A DNA stretch of 64,000 nt, from positions 1 through 64,000 of the forward strand of contig NZ_JASJOR010000026.1 of the NCBI RefSeq assembly GCF_030068545.1. The letters are read 5' to 3'. The position numbers were made by a program, and so were the translations under genes. Below are positions 16,552 to 24,961 of this stretch, piece by piece. Position 1 is the stretch's first letter. Every line of letters begins with the position of its first letter. The stretch is from Xanthocytophaga flava. Lineage in GTDB: Bacteria > Bacteroidota > Bacteroidia > Cytophagales > 172606-1. The notes under the pieces are model-generated. The model worked only from the letters and a program-made list of their open reading frames with translations, searched no databases and was not told the DNA's origin.

Positions 16552-16860
16552 GCTGTGAATAATGCGCATGAATGATCTTTGCCGGGAATTCAACACAAGG
16601 AAAAAGAATCTCCTCTCGTCTTGCACTCCTGAAAGTAATGCTCTCCTTTTTTATCCTCTGAAGAGGATCGTTGTTTCTTCTTGTCCCTCTGAAAGGCTCT
16701 CTCCATTGTTGTCCTCCTGAAAGGACCTTCCCCTTCCTGTCCTCCTGAAAGGAACTCGTGGCAAGACCGGTGGCCTTTCCAACTGGAGTGTTTTTTTCTT
16801 TCACAAACCAAGCATGGCTCTATTTGTCACAAGGTTCTTTCAGAAGGTCAACGGGGGGAA
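16552..16860. repeat. Degenerate ~29-bp array (CTCCTGAAAG motif)
   Basis: CTG of the core CTCCTGAAAG lies at 16629, 16658, 16689, 16717 and 16745, spacings 29, 31, 28 and 28. The right part (16758-16830) is the reverse complement of 21490-21590, so the array sits inside a longer dispersed element. No gene is supported. Confidence 0.65.
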
Positions 16861-16895
16861 GCCCTTATAAGGGACTGTATGTTTCTTTCAGGAAA

Positions 16896-17222
16896 ACAGG
16901 GAGATCGTTTTTTCTTTATGTACAAATCACTTTTCCAGAAAAGTGATCGGACACGATAAGCCCTCTTGCGGGTGCCCTGATTCCTAACGTGAAAGGTTAG
17001 ACGTTATCAGACATTCTTTCGGATTGATCCCAGACCGGTTTGTACCTAACATGGGTACCCGCAAGGGGTACCCCTACAATTTCCTGATGTTGGTTTACTA
17101 GCCCAAACGTTGTTTGTACCAAGGCGATTCATAGTAATGCTGGTTAGGTTGTCAGTAAAAGCGGATGTATAATACATAGGTGATGGCTTGTTTATAAACT
17201 GTATTTCCTACTCTCTTCCAGT
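16896..17222. repeat. Dispersed hairpin element and flanking gap
   Basis: Bases 16896-16960 recur inverted at 28811-28885. The core is a 10-bp hairpin ATCACTTTTC / GAAAAGTGAT (16926-16947). Further right are a CTAAC..GTTAG hairpin near 16986 and GGGTACCCGCAAGGGGTACC near 17050, which resembles the REP units at 4.4 kb. I see no gene. Confidence 0.55.
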
Positions 17223-17422
17223 TGAATTTTTGGTTCATTTTTTGGCTCAGACCGTGGACCAAAAATGAACCAAAAAACACCACTTTTTTAGCTCACTTTT
17301 GGTTCGTTTTTGGTACAACTTACTTTCAGTGGGCTCGATGTAATTGACTAATAAACAGTTATTTATTTTAAGTTTTTTTGGTTCGGTTTTTGGCTCGTTT
17401 TGGTTCATGCTCCTTTTTCTGG
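17223..17422. repeat. Iteron-like GGTTC/GGCTC repeats beside a RepA-like gene
   Basis: TTTTGGYTCR-like repeats occur at 17232, 17244, 17291, 17301, 17312, 17380, 17392 and 17402. Within each cluster they are spaced 10-12 bp, about one helical turn. Such phased direct repeats in AT-rich DNA, directly downstream of a RepA-like ATPase gene, resemble plasmid iterons or an origin. The origin function is an inference. Confidence 0.45.
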
Positions 17423-17478
17423 TTTTTTGGTTCATTGGTTCACTCTCCTATTGGAGAGTGAACCAATGAACCAAAAAA
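17423..17478. terminator. Perfect 26-bp inverted repeat after the RepA-like gene
   Basis: Arms 17423-17448 and 17453-17478 are perfectly complementary around TATT, and both contain the GGTTCA motif of the adjacent iteron-like tract. It begins 4 bp after the stop codon of the RepA-like gene. It could be a terminator (T-run on the minus strand) or part of a replication or recombination site. Confidence 0.65.
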
Positions 17479-17482
17479 GGTA

Positions 17483-18658
17483 TCAGGGTAGATTAACAAT
17501 ATGATATGTAGCTGCTTTTCGATCACCACTCACCCGTACATACCCAAAGTCAACGGCATCGGCTATCATGCGTTTTACCTTACTTTCGTTTTCACCTGAG
17601 GCTTCCAGAATAAGTTTTTTAAACTCTACAGCTGGTATCTCGGTAGTCATTCGTCTGGCAAATACTTTTTCAATGAGATTCTGTAACCTGGGCGAATGGT
17701 TTGGATTGGGTTTGGAGGCTGTGACTACAGGATCTTGGACAGGCATAAAGAAATGCTGCTCTTTGTCCCAGAAGAAATACTGGTTTACTGCTTCCGAACT
17801 ATGCGACAGCTTGCCCATTTCAAAGTCGGAAGTGAGCACACGCAGACCATTCATATTGGGTACTTTCTTCACCAGCAGAAATGCCCGGCTCCATCGATGC
17901 AGAAACGTTCCGAAGTGTCCGGCTGCTGTTTCGCTTTGCTTATTAGGGTGTAGGGTACAGATTGTTGCCAGGTTAAACTCTGCTGTCAGCGTGCGTATCC
18001 AGCGAACAGCTTCTGGTGCTCCTTCCGGGTCGTTCATGTTGGTAGTCAGATCCAGACAGCCGTCCAGGATCAGGTAGTCGTATGGCTGGCCTTTGTCGGC
18101 TGCTTCCTTCAAAAACAGGCGAATGTCGTTGCGTTTCTCTTCCAGGGTTTGCAGTTCTAGCTGCGAGAGAATCTTCACATTATAGAATTGATTGTCCTTG
18201 ATCAATGCTTCGTTCATACCCGTCCGCCTGAAAATACGGCCTAACGACTTGGCTACATCGTCAGTAGACCGTTCGAAGTCAAACACTACAAGCCGGCTTT
18301 GTGGAGTTGCCGATTCATACTGAAAGCCAATCAGCGGATGGGGATACGGTGTATGTGTGATATGCGATACAAAACCCGCCACAATATCTTCTACCAGATT
18401 AGACTTACCCGAACTCGGAGCCCCAATCACAGACAGGATCTCGCCCTTGCTGATTAGTTCGGTATCGCCAATGCATATAGCAGGCTTGCGGTTGCGAGCC
18501 TGGTAGGTAAAGTCAATGGCAATGCTTCGCTTGGGACGAATCGTATACGCAGGCATAGTACTAGTGGGTATTACTGGTCGGCTATCCTGCCGAAACTGGT
18601 TTACCAGCCGGTCATATTCATTGTTTGAGGTTTGTTCTTTTGTCATACGTGTTCTCAT
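17483..18658 (-). CDS. RepA-like AAA ATPase / hexameric helicase of a mobile element
   Basis: This 391-residue protein has Walker A GAPSSGKSN (79-87) and Walker B YLILDG (195-200), with a RecA-like core and the family stretch TICTLHPNKQ near the sensor region. It resembles plasmid RepA and phage-type DNA-unwinding ATPases. A C-terminal winged-helix-like part (ARRMTTEIPAVEFKKLILEA) may bind DNA. It overlaps the preceding gene by 41 bp and sits below an excisionase-like gene on the same strand, the order seen in Bacteroidota integrated elements. An internal ATG at 18646 is possible. No primase or mobilisation gene follows, so the element looks reduced. Confidence 0.8.
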   Translation of the reverse strand: MRTRMTKEQTSNNEYDRLVNQFRQDSRPVIPTSTMPAYTIRPKRSIAIDFTYQARNRKPAICIGDTELISKGEILSVIGAPSSGKSNLVEDIVAGFVSHITHTPYPHPLIGFQYESATPQSRLVVFDFERSTDDVAKSLGRIFRRTGMNEALIKDNQFYNVKILSQLELQTLEEKRNDIRLFLKEAADKGQPYDYLILDGCLDLTTNMNDPEGAPEAVRWIRTLTAEFNLATICTLHPNKQSETAAGHFGTFLHRWSRAFLLVKKVPNMNGLRVLTSDFEMGKLSHSSEAVNQYFFWDKEQHFFMPVQDPVVTASKPNPNHSPRLQNLIEKVFARRMTTEIPAVEFKKLILEASGENESKVKRMIADAVDFGYVRVSGDRKAATYHIVNLP

Positions 18659-19025
18659 AGTGGTTTAGCAATAGATCGGTTAGTATATCATTGGATTCCT
18701 CCAGGCGTTGGTTGTGTCGGGTCAGCTCTGCATTGGCAATCCACAGGTGGCAATATTGTTGCAACCGCGGACCTTGGGTCAGTATTTCACAAAGTGCCTC
18801 AATGGTTAGCTCAGCTATAGTTACAAAGTCAATAAGCACACTGACTTCTGCCCGGATGGCTGCATACTTTCGAAACGTATCCGGATTGTCTGTAAAGTCG
18901 CTTTCTTCGAGTTCGTGAAGTTGTTTGAGCTTAGCCGTTAGTCGCTGCTTGATCGGATTGGATGCCGCTTCAAAGTCATCTACAGCCAATTGTACCGCCA
19001 GAGGCAGACTGGGTGGTATATTCAT
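18618..19025 (-). CDS. Hypothetical helical protein of the integrated element
   Basis: This 135-residue protein is mostly helical (LPLAVQLAVDDFEAASNPIK; LTAKLKQLHELEESDF). No domain is recognised. The start MNIPPS at 19025 is set by a strong Shine-Dalgarno, AGGAGGT, a few bases upstream, which is unusual in this phylum. It overlaps the RepA-like gene by 41 bp, indicating coupled translation and a shared role, perhaps in element replication or its control. Confidence 0.6.
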   Translation of the reverse strand: MNIPPSLPLAVQLAVDDFEAASNPIKQRLTAKLKQLHELEESDFTDNPDTFRKYAAIRAEVSVLIDFVTIAELTIEALCEILTQGPRLQQYCHLWIANAELTRHNQRLEESNDILTDLLLNHYENTYDKRTNLKQ

Positions 19026-19029
19026 AGTC

Positions 19030-19037
19030 CACCTCCT
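19030..19037 (-). promoter_or_regulatory. Strong ribosome binding site (AGGAGGT)
   Basis: Read on the minus strand, AGGAGGT lies 5 bp before the ATG at 19025. Canonical Shine-Dalgarno sites are rare elsewhere in this window, so it both fixes the start and hints at a foreign origin. Confidence 0.7.
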
Positions 19038-19183
19038 TTCGGATAGGCTTGTATCCAATAGTCTATCCCTCCCGGACAGTAGCCTCTCTGTGGAGGCATC
19101 GCTATCGCCATTACCTTTTGTACAGGCAAAGCTTCGCCATTCACGCCATTGGCGTGTGTTACAAACTGTGTTTGTTGCATAGG

Positions 19184-19537
19184 CTAGCTGTTTTGGGGTT
19201 GAGGTAACAGAGATCTGCTGGATTCGTCAGGTTGATAATCTGGCATTGATTGCAGGTTCTGAAGCAATTGCGGTTTCCCTTCTCTGATCCAGTTTTCGAG
19301 TTCGGTATAGCTGAAATAGAGCTTCTTGCCTCGCTTCATATGGGGTATGCGTCCTTCCGAAGCCAGATTGTAAATAGTGGACTTTGCCAGTCCGGTCACC
19401 TGTATAGCCAGGTCTATGCCACCGAGACGTTCTTTTTCCTGAAGTGCTTTGGCTGGAGCAATAATAGAGAGCACATCATACAGCAGTGTTTCCACCCGTA
19501 TCAGACGAGCCTGAAGTTCCTCAAAAGGATTAAACAT
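19184..19537 (-). CDS. Excisionase-family helix-turn-helix protein
   Basis: This 117-residue protein has the MerR/AlpA-type HTH of Bacteroidota excisionases at residues 45-90: VTGLAKSTIYNLASEGRIPH, then KRGKKLYFSYTELENWI. An N-terminal helix (FEELQARLIRVETLLYDVL) precedes it. Such proteins bind attachment or promoter sites and activate excision or element replication genes. The start at 19537 (MFNPFEEL) is preferred to a longer frame. It is the first gene of the minus-strand group leading to RepA-like and XRE genes. No integrase is present in the window. Confidence 0.8.
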   Translation of the reverse strand: MFNPFEELQARLIRVETLLYDVLSIIAPAKALQEKERLGGIDLAIQVTGLAKSTIYNLASEGRIPHMKRGKKLYFSYTELENWIREGKPQLLQNLQSMPDYQPDESSRSLLPQPQNS

Positions 19538-20446
19538 AAAAATTAGAGTTAGGGTGAATAACTGATTACACCAAAACCCCACCATGAGAACACCTGAAAA
19601 CGATACAGATAGGCAAAAGATAACAGTATGTAATGCAGTAAAATAATCTTTGGCTTTTCGACGAAAACCGTAAAAAACCATTTATGGATATTTACTTTTA
19701 TTTACTTTTTGTTACCTTTGTTTATGATTTATTGCTTTCTGTAGCAAAAACAAAGCCTCCGCTGTCATATAGTAGTTAACAGATTCAGTTTATATCTCTA
19801 CAGAATCACACAAAGCAGTTTACCTTTTTTGTATCATTTCCGATAAAAATAAAAAACAGCCTTTCTGCATCGCAGAATAGTTGTTCATTAGTCCAGATGT
19901 AGTTGGTCGCCAAACTTTCCTACATACTGGCATTAAGGGGGGATCTCATTTCAAAGTGGGATTCCTTATTTTTTCTAAATAGACCTCTTTCTTGTCTAAG
20001 AAGTATCCTTCTTTCTAAGAAAATCTGTAAGGCTCTACCCAGAGTCAATAGGGTTGTAAAGGTACGCCAATAATCATAAACTGGCAATAAAATTATTGGC
20101 AATTATACTGATTTGGCCTAGATATTTTTTTTGTGTAAATTCATTCTTATATACTTGCATTTAACCTGTTTTTGACTGGTATATCAAATAGAAATATTCT
20201 TCTATCTAATACTACTTCTTATAGGATAATAAATAGTATTCCCTGTAGTTATTTCAATTACACCATTTCAAGGGCCTATTCACCATAAGCACTACGGTCT
20301 CATTGATAGAGTGTCTTGTCATTTCCGATGATGGGTATGAGCGTTTTACATAGGTTTATCTACAAAATACAATGCGTTGATAATCAGTATTTATACTTTA
20401 TAGTTATAGAGCGTCATAAGGCAGTGCCTCTATTCTCACACCTCCA
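19538..20446. other. Long AT-rich gap, no gene
   Basis: A plus-strand TACCTTTG promoter-like box lies at 19713-19720 with no gene after it. Decayed CTTTCTAAG-type repeats run from about 19930 to 20030. A 9-bp inverted repeat GCCAATAAT (20066-20074) / ATTATTGGC (20092-20100) may be a protein or attachment site. Nothing else is supportable. Confidence 0.45.
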
Positions 20447-20474
20447 ATTTGGCTACAACTAAACACGATTTGGC
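20447..20474 (+). promoter_or_regulatory. Direct repeats ATTTGGC-N14-ATTTGGC, candidate AraC operator
   Basis: ATTTGGCTACA (20447) and ATTTGGCAACA (20468) are 21 bp apart, two helical turns, which is typical of AraC-family half-sites. They lie about 60 bp before the hydrolase start, and the next gene downstream encodes an AraC regulator. Binding is inferred. Confidence 0.5.
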
Positions 20475-20530
20475 AACACCTGCGTAGTAAACTCTCCGGA
20501 TCTTTGCATTCAGAACTAACGAATACAGTT

Positions 20531-21439
20531 ATGCAAAAAGCAGTAGAATTTAAAAACAGAACCTGGCAGGTTGCTGCCATTCTTCATTTACCAGAACAGT
20601 TCAATGAAAAGAGCACCTATCCGGCCATTGTATGTGTGCATCCCGGAAGCAGTGTGAAAGAACAAACAGCAGGACTCTATGCCGAAAAGCTGGCAGCAGC
20701 CGGATTTGTGGCACTGGCTTTTGATGCCTCTTTTCAGGGCGAGAGTGGTGGAGAGCCTCGTTACCTTGAAGATCCAGCCACCCGTGTGGAAGACATCCGG
20801 TGTGCAGTAGATTATCTGACCACGTTGACTTTTATCGATGAGAATCGAATCGGAGTGCTGGGCATCTGTGCTGGAGGTGGCTATGCTGCCAATGTTGCCT
20901 TAACCGAGAAGCGCATTAAGGCTGTAGGTACGGTGGTAGCCTCAAATTTTTCCAGAGCGTATGGAGAGCTCAATGCACTACAGATCCTGGAAGCTGTAGG
21001 CAAGCAACGCACAGCCGAAGCCAGAGGTGCCGAAGCATTAATTGTTCCCTGGACTCCTGCCTCTCTGGAAGAAGCCCAAAAGAATGGGCCTGTAGAACAG
21101 GATATGGCAGAGGCAATAGACTACTACAGAACACCCAGAGGCGAACACCCCAGATCCAGCAACAAGCTCCTCTTTATAAGTATGGGTGCCGCAATAGCGT
21201 TTGACGCCTTCCATCTGGCTGAAAAGTTGCTCACCCAACCACTATATGTGATAGTAGGAGACAGGGTTGGTGCATTTGGTTCCTACAGAGATGGCTTCGA
21301 ACTCTACAACAAAGCCATCTCTACAAACAAAAGTATTCATGTGGTAAAAGGAGCAGGCCACTATGATTTATACGATCAACCCGAAGCAACCACCGAAGCC
21401 CTAAGCAAACTGGTACCCTTTTTTACAACATATTTATAA
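20531..21439 (+). CDS. Alpha/beta hydrolase, dienelactone-hydrolase-like
   Basis: This 302-residue protein has the alpha/beta-hydrolase layout: oxyanion-side HPGSS (37-41), nucleophile elbow GICAGGG with Cys113 in place of serine, as in dienelactone hydrolases, an acid in IVGDRVGAF and the catalytic histidine in GAGHYDLYD. It should hydrolyse a small ester or lactone; the substrate cannot be named. A TTG at 20504 is ignored in favour of the ATG at 20531. An AraC regulator follows about 0.6 kb downstream on the same strand, and direct repeats upstream fit its control. Confidence 0.82.
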   Translation: MQKAVEFKNRTWQVAAILHLPEQFNEKSTYPAIVCVHPGSSVKEQTAGLYAEKLAAAGFVALAFDASFQGESGGEPRYLEDPATRVEDIRCAVDYLTTLTFIDENRIGVLGICAGGGYAANVALTEKRIKAVGTVVASNFSRAYGELNALQILEAVGKQRTAEARGAEALIVPWTPASLEEAQKNGPVEQDMAEAIDYYRTPRGEHPRSSNKLLFISMGAAIAFDAFHLAEKLLTQPLYVIVGDRVGAFGSYRDGFELYNKAISTNKSIHVVKGAGHYDLYDQPEATTEALSKLVPFFTTYL

Positions 21440-22066
21440 GCAAAACACACTCTCTGTCCTCCTGAAATGAACTTCCCGCCGTTGTTGGGACAGGCGTGGC
21501 AAATAGAGCCATGCTTGGTGTTGGAGCGAAAGAATATTCTCCAGTTGGAGAGGCCGCCGGTCTTGTCACGAGTTCCTTTCAGGAGGACAGGATGGAGGGA
21601 GGACAAAGGATACAAGAAGGGATGAGAGTCCCAAGGGAGATTATTTTCGAAATGTTTTTTCTTTATTCTCAAGTCCTCTTTCCTGGAAATAAAGAAAATT
21701 TTGGTACAAAGAGAGCAAAGGAAACTTCAATCGCGAGAGGAAGTGTAGGTGCGTAGGGATTCCTTTTCCCGCGAGGTTGGCCTTTGGCCTTGCGGGCAGG
21801 AGGATCGGGAAAAGGTGCCCTTTTTTGCTTCGTTTTTTGGGCAAGCAAAAAATGAAGAGGTCAGTGGAAGAATAATGTAAGGGACAATAAACTAATTTGG
21901 GAAAAGACAATCTAAAAAATGAAGAGGCGATAAGAAGGGAAATGTTCTGGATTATAGACAAGGATGGATACAAGAAAGCAAAAAATGAAAAGAGTGATTC
22001 TCAAAAATTAACTCAAGACTCTTTTCAAAAGCATAACCTCAGGTTCACTAGTGTAAATTACATCCC
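21440..22066. repeat. Composite repeat region with MITE-like copy A
   Basis: Bases 21460-21620 carry the CTCCTGAAA/CTTTCAGGAGGACAG motif in both orientations and match 16758-16860 in reverse complement. From about 21700 to 22055 lies copy A of the structured element, with outer stem CCTTTTCCCG / CGGGAAAAGG (21762-21771, 21806-21815) and the conserved GCAAGCAAAAAATGAAG tail. No gene is present. Confidence 0.7.
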
Positions 22067-22978
22067 ATGAAAACCATCAACTCCATATCACACTTTCATC
22101 GTTTACTATCCCTACCCGAACCCTTGTATCCCTTAATGAGTGTGATTCGTGTAGAGAATATCCAACTGACAGAAGAATTTTCTTCAGAGAACTTTCTTTT
22201 CAACTTTTATAGCGTGTCGCTGAAAAGAGATGTACAGGCGAAAATAAAATATGGGCAACAATATTTCGATTTTGATAAGGGAGTCATGAGCTTTATTGCT
22301 CCCAAACAAATCCAGTCCGTTGAAGTGATGGATCTGGCTTTGGAAAGCCAGCAATCAGGCAAAGGCTACGCCCTACTGTTTCATCCCGACTTTCTTTATG
22401 GTCATCCCCTTGCTACGACTATCAAACAGTATGGCTTCTTTTCGTATACAGTCAATGAAGCATTGCATCTTTCAGAAAAAGAGGAAACAGATGTGGTAGA
22501 TATCTTTCAACGAATGGAACGGGAGTGCCAGCATATTGATCGCCATACCCAGGATATTTTGATTGCACAGCTGGATTTATTGCTGAAATACAGCAACCGC
22601 TTTTACGAAAGGCAATTCCTGGTTCGGAAATCCGTAAACAACCACTTGCTTACCAGAATGGAAACCTTACTCCAGGACTACTTTGACAGCGAAGAAACAT
22701 TAAAAAACGGACTTCCTACTGTGGACTATCTGGCAGGTGAATTAAACGTCTCCCCACATTACCTGAGCGACATGTTGCGTACATTAACCGGACAAAGTGC
22801 CCAGCAGCATATTCACGAAAAGCTGATTGAGAAAGCCAAGCAATACCTGGCAACGAGTAATTTAACTGTGGCTGAAATTGCGTATGAGTTAGGCTTCGGT
22901 CACCCTCAATCGTTCAATAAGTTATTCAAGAAAAAAACAAACATGTCCCCACTGGAATTCCGTCAGGGCTTTAACTGA
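22067..22978 (+). CDS. AraC-family transcriptional regulator
   Basis: In this 303-residue protein the N-terminal 190 residues are a sensor domain of unknown ligand. The C-terminus has two HTH motifs: LAGELNVSPHYLSDMLRTLT and VAEIAYELGFGHPQSFNKLF, followed by KKTNMSPLEFRQ, the classic AraC signature. It should activate or repress a local operon; the alpha/beta hydrolase upstream, with its paired ATTTGGC repeats, is the obvious candidate. A repeat-element insertion separates the two genes. Confidence 0.9.
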   Translation: MKTINSISHFHRLLSLPEPLYPLMSVIRVENIQLTEEFSSENFLFNFYSVSLKRDVQAKIKYGQQYFDFDKGVMSFIAPKQIQSVEVMDLALESQQSGKGYALLFHPDFLYGHPLATTIKQYGFFSYTVNEALHLSEKEETDVVDIFQRMERECQHIDRHTQDILIAQLDLLLKYSNRFYERQFLVRKSVNNHLLTRMETLLQDYFDSEETLKNGLPTVDYLAGELNVSPHYLSDMLRTLTGQSAQQHIHEKLIEKAKQYLATSNLTVAEIAYELGFGHPQSFNKLFKKKTNMSPLEFRQGFN

Positions 22979-23100
22979 TGCGATAAGCACCAACTCTCTC
23001 AATCACAAAGAAAATATGCCTATTACTTTGTGATATGGATTCGTTAATAAGTCATCTAATGTTCAACAAATGTTTTGTTTGATAGCAGATTAAAAAGGTA

Positions 23101-23577
23101 TTACTTAGTAGTAGCTGGAGGTAATTCTCGGTCCGTTAACTCGACATCAAATGGATTCATCTCCTTACTTCTTCTTTGATAATCCAAATTAGTAGACAAC
23201 ATAGTATTAAAAATGACACTCTCTACTTGTTTGGGGGATACATAAAAAACAGTATCCCGTTTCTCTCGTATTGTATGCAATATAAGTTTAACTTTAATAA
23301 GACTGTCATTACTATAATATCTTTCAGTAGCCAGGTATCGATGTTTAGTACTGGAAAAAGGCAATAAACGGGAAAAGGTATCAGCCTCAAAAGTCTGATC
23401 AATGAGTAAAGACTCATTCACATATGCCTGTACATAATTGCCCTCTGCTGCTGAATATAAATTAATATCAACTGCATACCCCTGATAGCGAGCCCTGATT
23501 ATAAAACCGACGTATGCAACAAAAATAATTACAACAATGCCTATAATTAACTTTTTCTTTGCTAAAATCATAAACAC
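23101..23577 (-). CDS. Membrane-anchored hypothetical protein (paralogue of the next gene)
   Basis: This 158-residue protein has one N-terminal membrane helix (KLIIGIVVIIFVAYVGFII) and then a periplasmic beta-rich domain. The segment VQAYVNESLLIDQTFEADT, with a later RYLATERYYSNDSLIKVKLI, lines up with the neighbour at 23730-24167, so the two are tandem paralogues. No family is recognised. Both lie in a hypothetical-rich stretch downstream of an Imm26-like gene. Confidence 0.6.
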   Translation of the reverse strand: MFMILAKKKLIIGIVVIIFVAYVGFIIRARYQGYAVDINLYSAAEGNYVQAYVNESLLIDQTFEADTFSRLLPFSSTKHRYLATERYYSNDSLIKVKLILHTIREKRDTVFYVSPKQVESVIFNTMLSTNLDYQRRSKEMNPFDVELTDRELPPATTK

Positions 23578-23729
23578 ATTCGTAGTAAAGTATAGCGTCA
23601 GTAAATTACTATTTCAAAATGATTTTATAGAAGGATTTCCATTAGTGGGTGCACCAAAGAATTAATGACTATTCTATACAAAGACCACAATATATCGCTA
23701 TGATAACTTACACGAAAACTTTCTCTGTT

Positions 23730-24167
23730 TCATTCAGGATTAAGGTAATCCATAATCTTTCTGCCATAAGAAATAACCGTAAATGGATTTGTACCCTCAT
23801 AAGGCATCCCTCTCACTGCTGAAATAGTTACAATTTTGATGGAATCAGGACGATAATAAAAAATTGTATCAAACTTGGAATTCCAGTTAAGTCTTATTTT
23901 AATCAAACTGTCTGTAGTACAATACCGTTCTGACGCTATAAATATGTACTTCCTATGATGCGTTTGCGCAATAGTATCTGTTTCAAACTCTTTTTTAATC
24001 AATAGCTCTTCATTAACAAAAACCTGAATGGTATCTCCTTTCATTCCTCCATACAGATCAAACTCCATCTTTTTTCCTGGACATCTGTTCGTATAAAACC
24101 AATAGATTCCAAATCCTGTCAAACATAGAAAAGCAGTAAGTCCAAACTTTTTTAGTAAAGAATGCAT
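23730..24167 (-). CDS. Membrane-anchored hypothetical protein (tandem paralogue)
   Basis: This 145-residue protein has an N-terminal membrane helix (FGLTAFLCLTGFGIYWFYT) and a domain with IQVFVNEELLIKKEFETDT and YIFIASERYCTTDSLIKIRL, closely parallel to the downstream paralogue. The upstream TTG at 24185 is rejected and the ATG at 24167 (MHSLLKKF) used. Function unknown. Duplication of a small envelope protein next to an immunity-like gene could reflect immunity diversification, but that is only a possibility. Confidence 0.6.
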   Translation of the reverse strand: MHSLLKKFGLTAFLCLTGFGIYWFYTNRCPGKKMEFDLYGGMKGDTIQVFVNEELLIKKEFETDTIAQTHHRKYIFIASERYCTTDSLIKIRLNWNSKFDTIFYYRPDSIKIVTISAVRGMPYEGTNPFTVISYGRKIMDYLNPE

Positions 24168-24270
24168 AGATTCATCTTTAGGCAATGTCTACACATGAAG
24201 CAATTGTGCAGAAAGGCATGCTTCATGGAAAACAGGGAATTAGCAAGAGTATGAAGATATAGGTTGATTC

Positions 24271-24795
24271 TTAGGAATTATCCTCGAATAATCTTATTAA
24301 TCGGTTTTCTACAAACCCTGATCCTCCTAGTCCATCTTCATGATAAAGGGATAAATTAGTTCCCTCAGATACTTCTTCGCTTTTTACTTCCTCTAAATCC
24401 TGATTATAATATACAAACTGAGGCGGAGACAGGTTTAGTCTTCTTAAAAAAATAGGTATAGGCCATTCTTTTATCTCAAATGGCTCAAGCTTGCCTATAA
24501 TGGGCCATGAGCCATCGTCAAATCCCTGTATTCCAAACTTCTTCACCAGGATTACATTCTCCTTGCGGATAATCTTTCTATCTATAGCAGGAACTTTCTT
24601 ATACATTTTCTTAAAAAAACAGCCCAGTGGTACTCTAAGGCGAGGATGTATATGGGTAATCAGTCCCAGGCAATATCCCTTTTCTGCTAAGGGTACACAA
24701 AACACATCTCCTATAGAATATCTGCGTTTTTTTAATAGGCTAATCTTTGTCATAAGGGGAATATTGTCAAACTGTTTCTTGTTTCTGGAATCCAT
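24271..24795 (-). CDS. Imm26-family-like immunity protein
   Basis: This 174-residue soluble protein has RYSIGDVFCVPLAEKGYCLG (residues 25-44) followed by LITHIHPR, which matches the opening of Imm26-type immunity proteins, where a GDxFxxPL strand starts a small beta-barrel domain. Imm26 proteins neutralise polymorphic toxins. No cognate toxin gene is visible nearby, so it would be an orphan immunity gene. Assignment rests on recognised motif style. Confidence 0.6.
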   Translation of the reverse strand: MDSRNKKQFDNIPLMTKISLLKKRRYSIGDVFCVPLAEKGYCLGLITHIHPRLRVPLGCFFKKMYKKVPAIDRKIIRKENVILVKKFGIQGFDDGSWPIIGKLEPFEIKEWPIPIFLRRLNLSPPQFVYYNQDLEEVKSEEVSEGTNLSLYHEDGLGGSGFVENRLIRLFEDNS

Positions 24796-24961
24796 AAGCC
24801 TTAGAAATGCGTTCGTTACTTTTGTTCTATAATCTGATTCCGATTGAAAGATACATATAAACTGACTATATTATTTTGGAAATAAAGACCAGGACTCTTA
24901 TCTCTGTCCCTAAGTATGTCTCTATACAAAGATTAAAACGAAACAATGGGTGTTTGTCTTA

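Noticed and set aside
16481..16811. Two overlapping minus-strand reading frames of 107 and 73 codons
   Set aside because: They run along the 28-29 bp repeat array; the apparent proteins are low-complexity repeats of the same translated unit.
17568..18077. 169-codon plus-strand frame
   Set aside because: Antisense shadow of the RepA-like gene, whose Walker motifs are convincing on the other strand.
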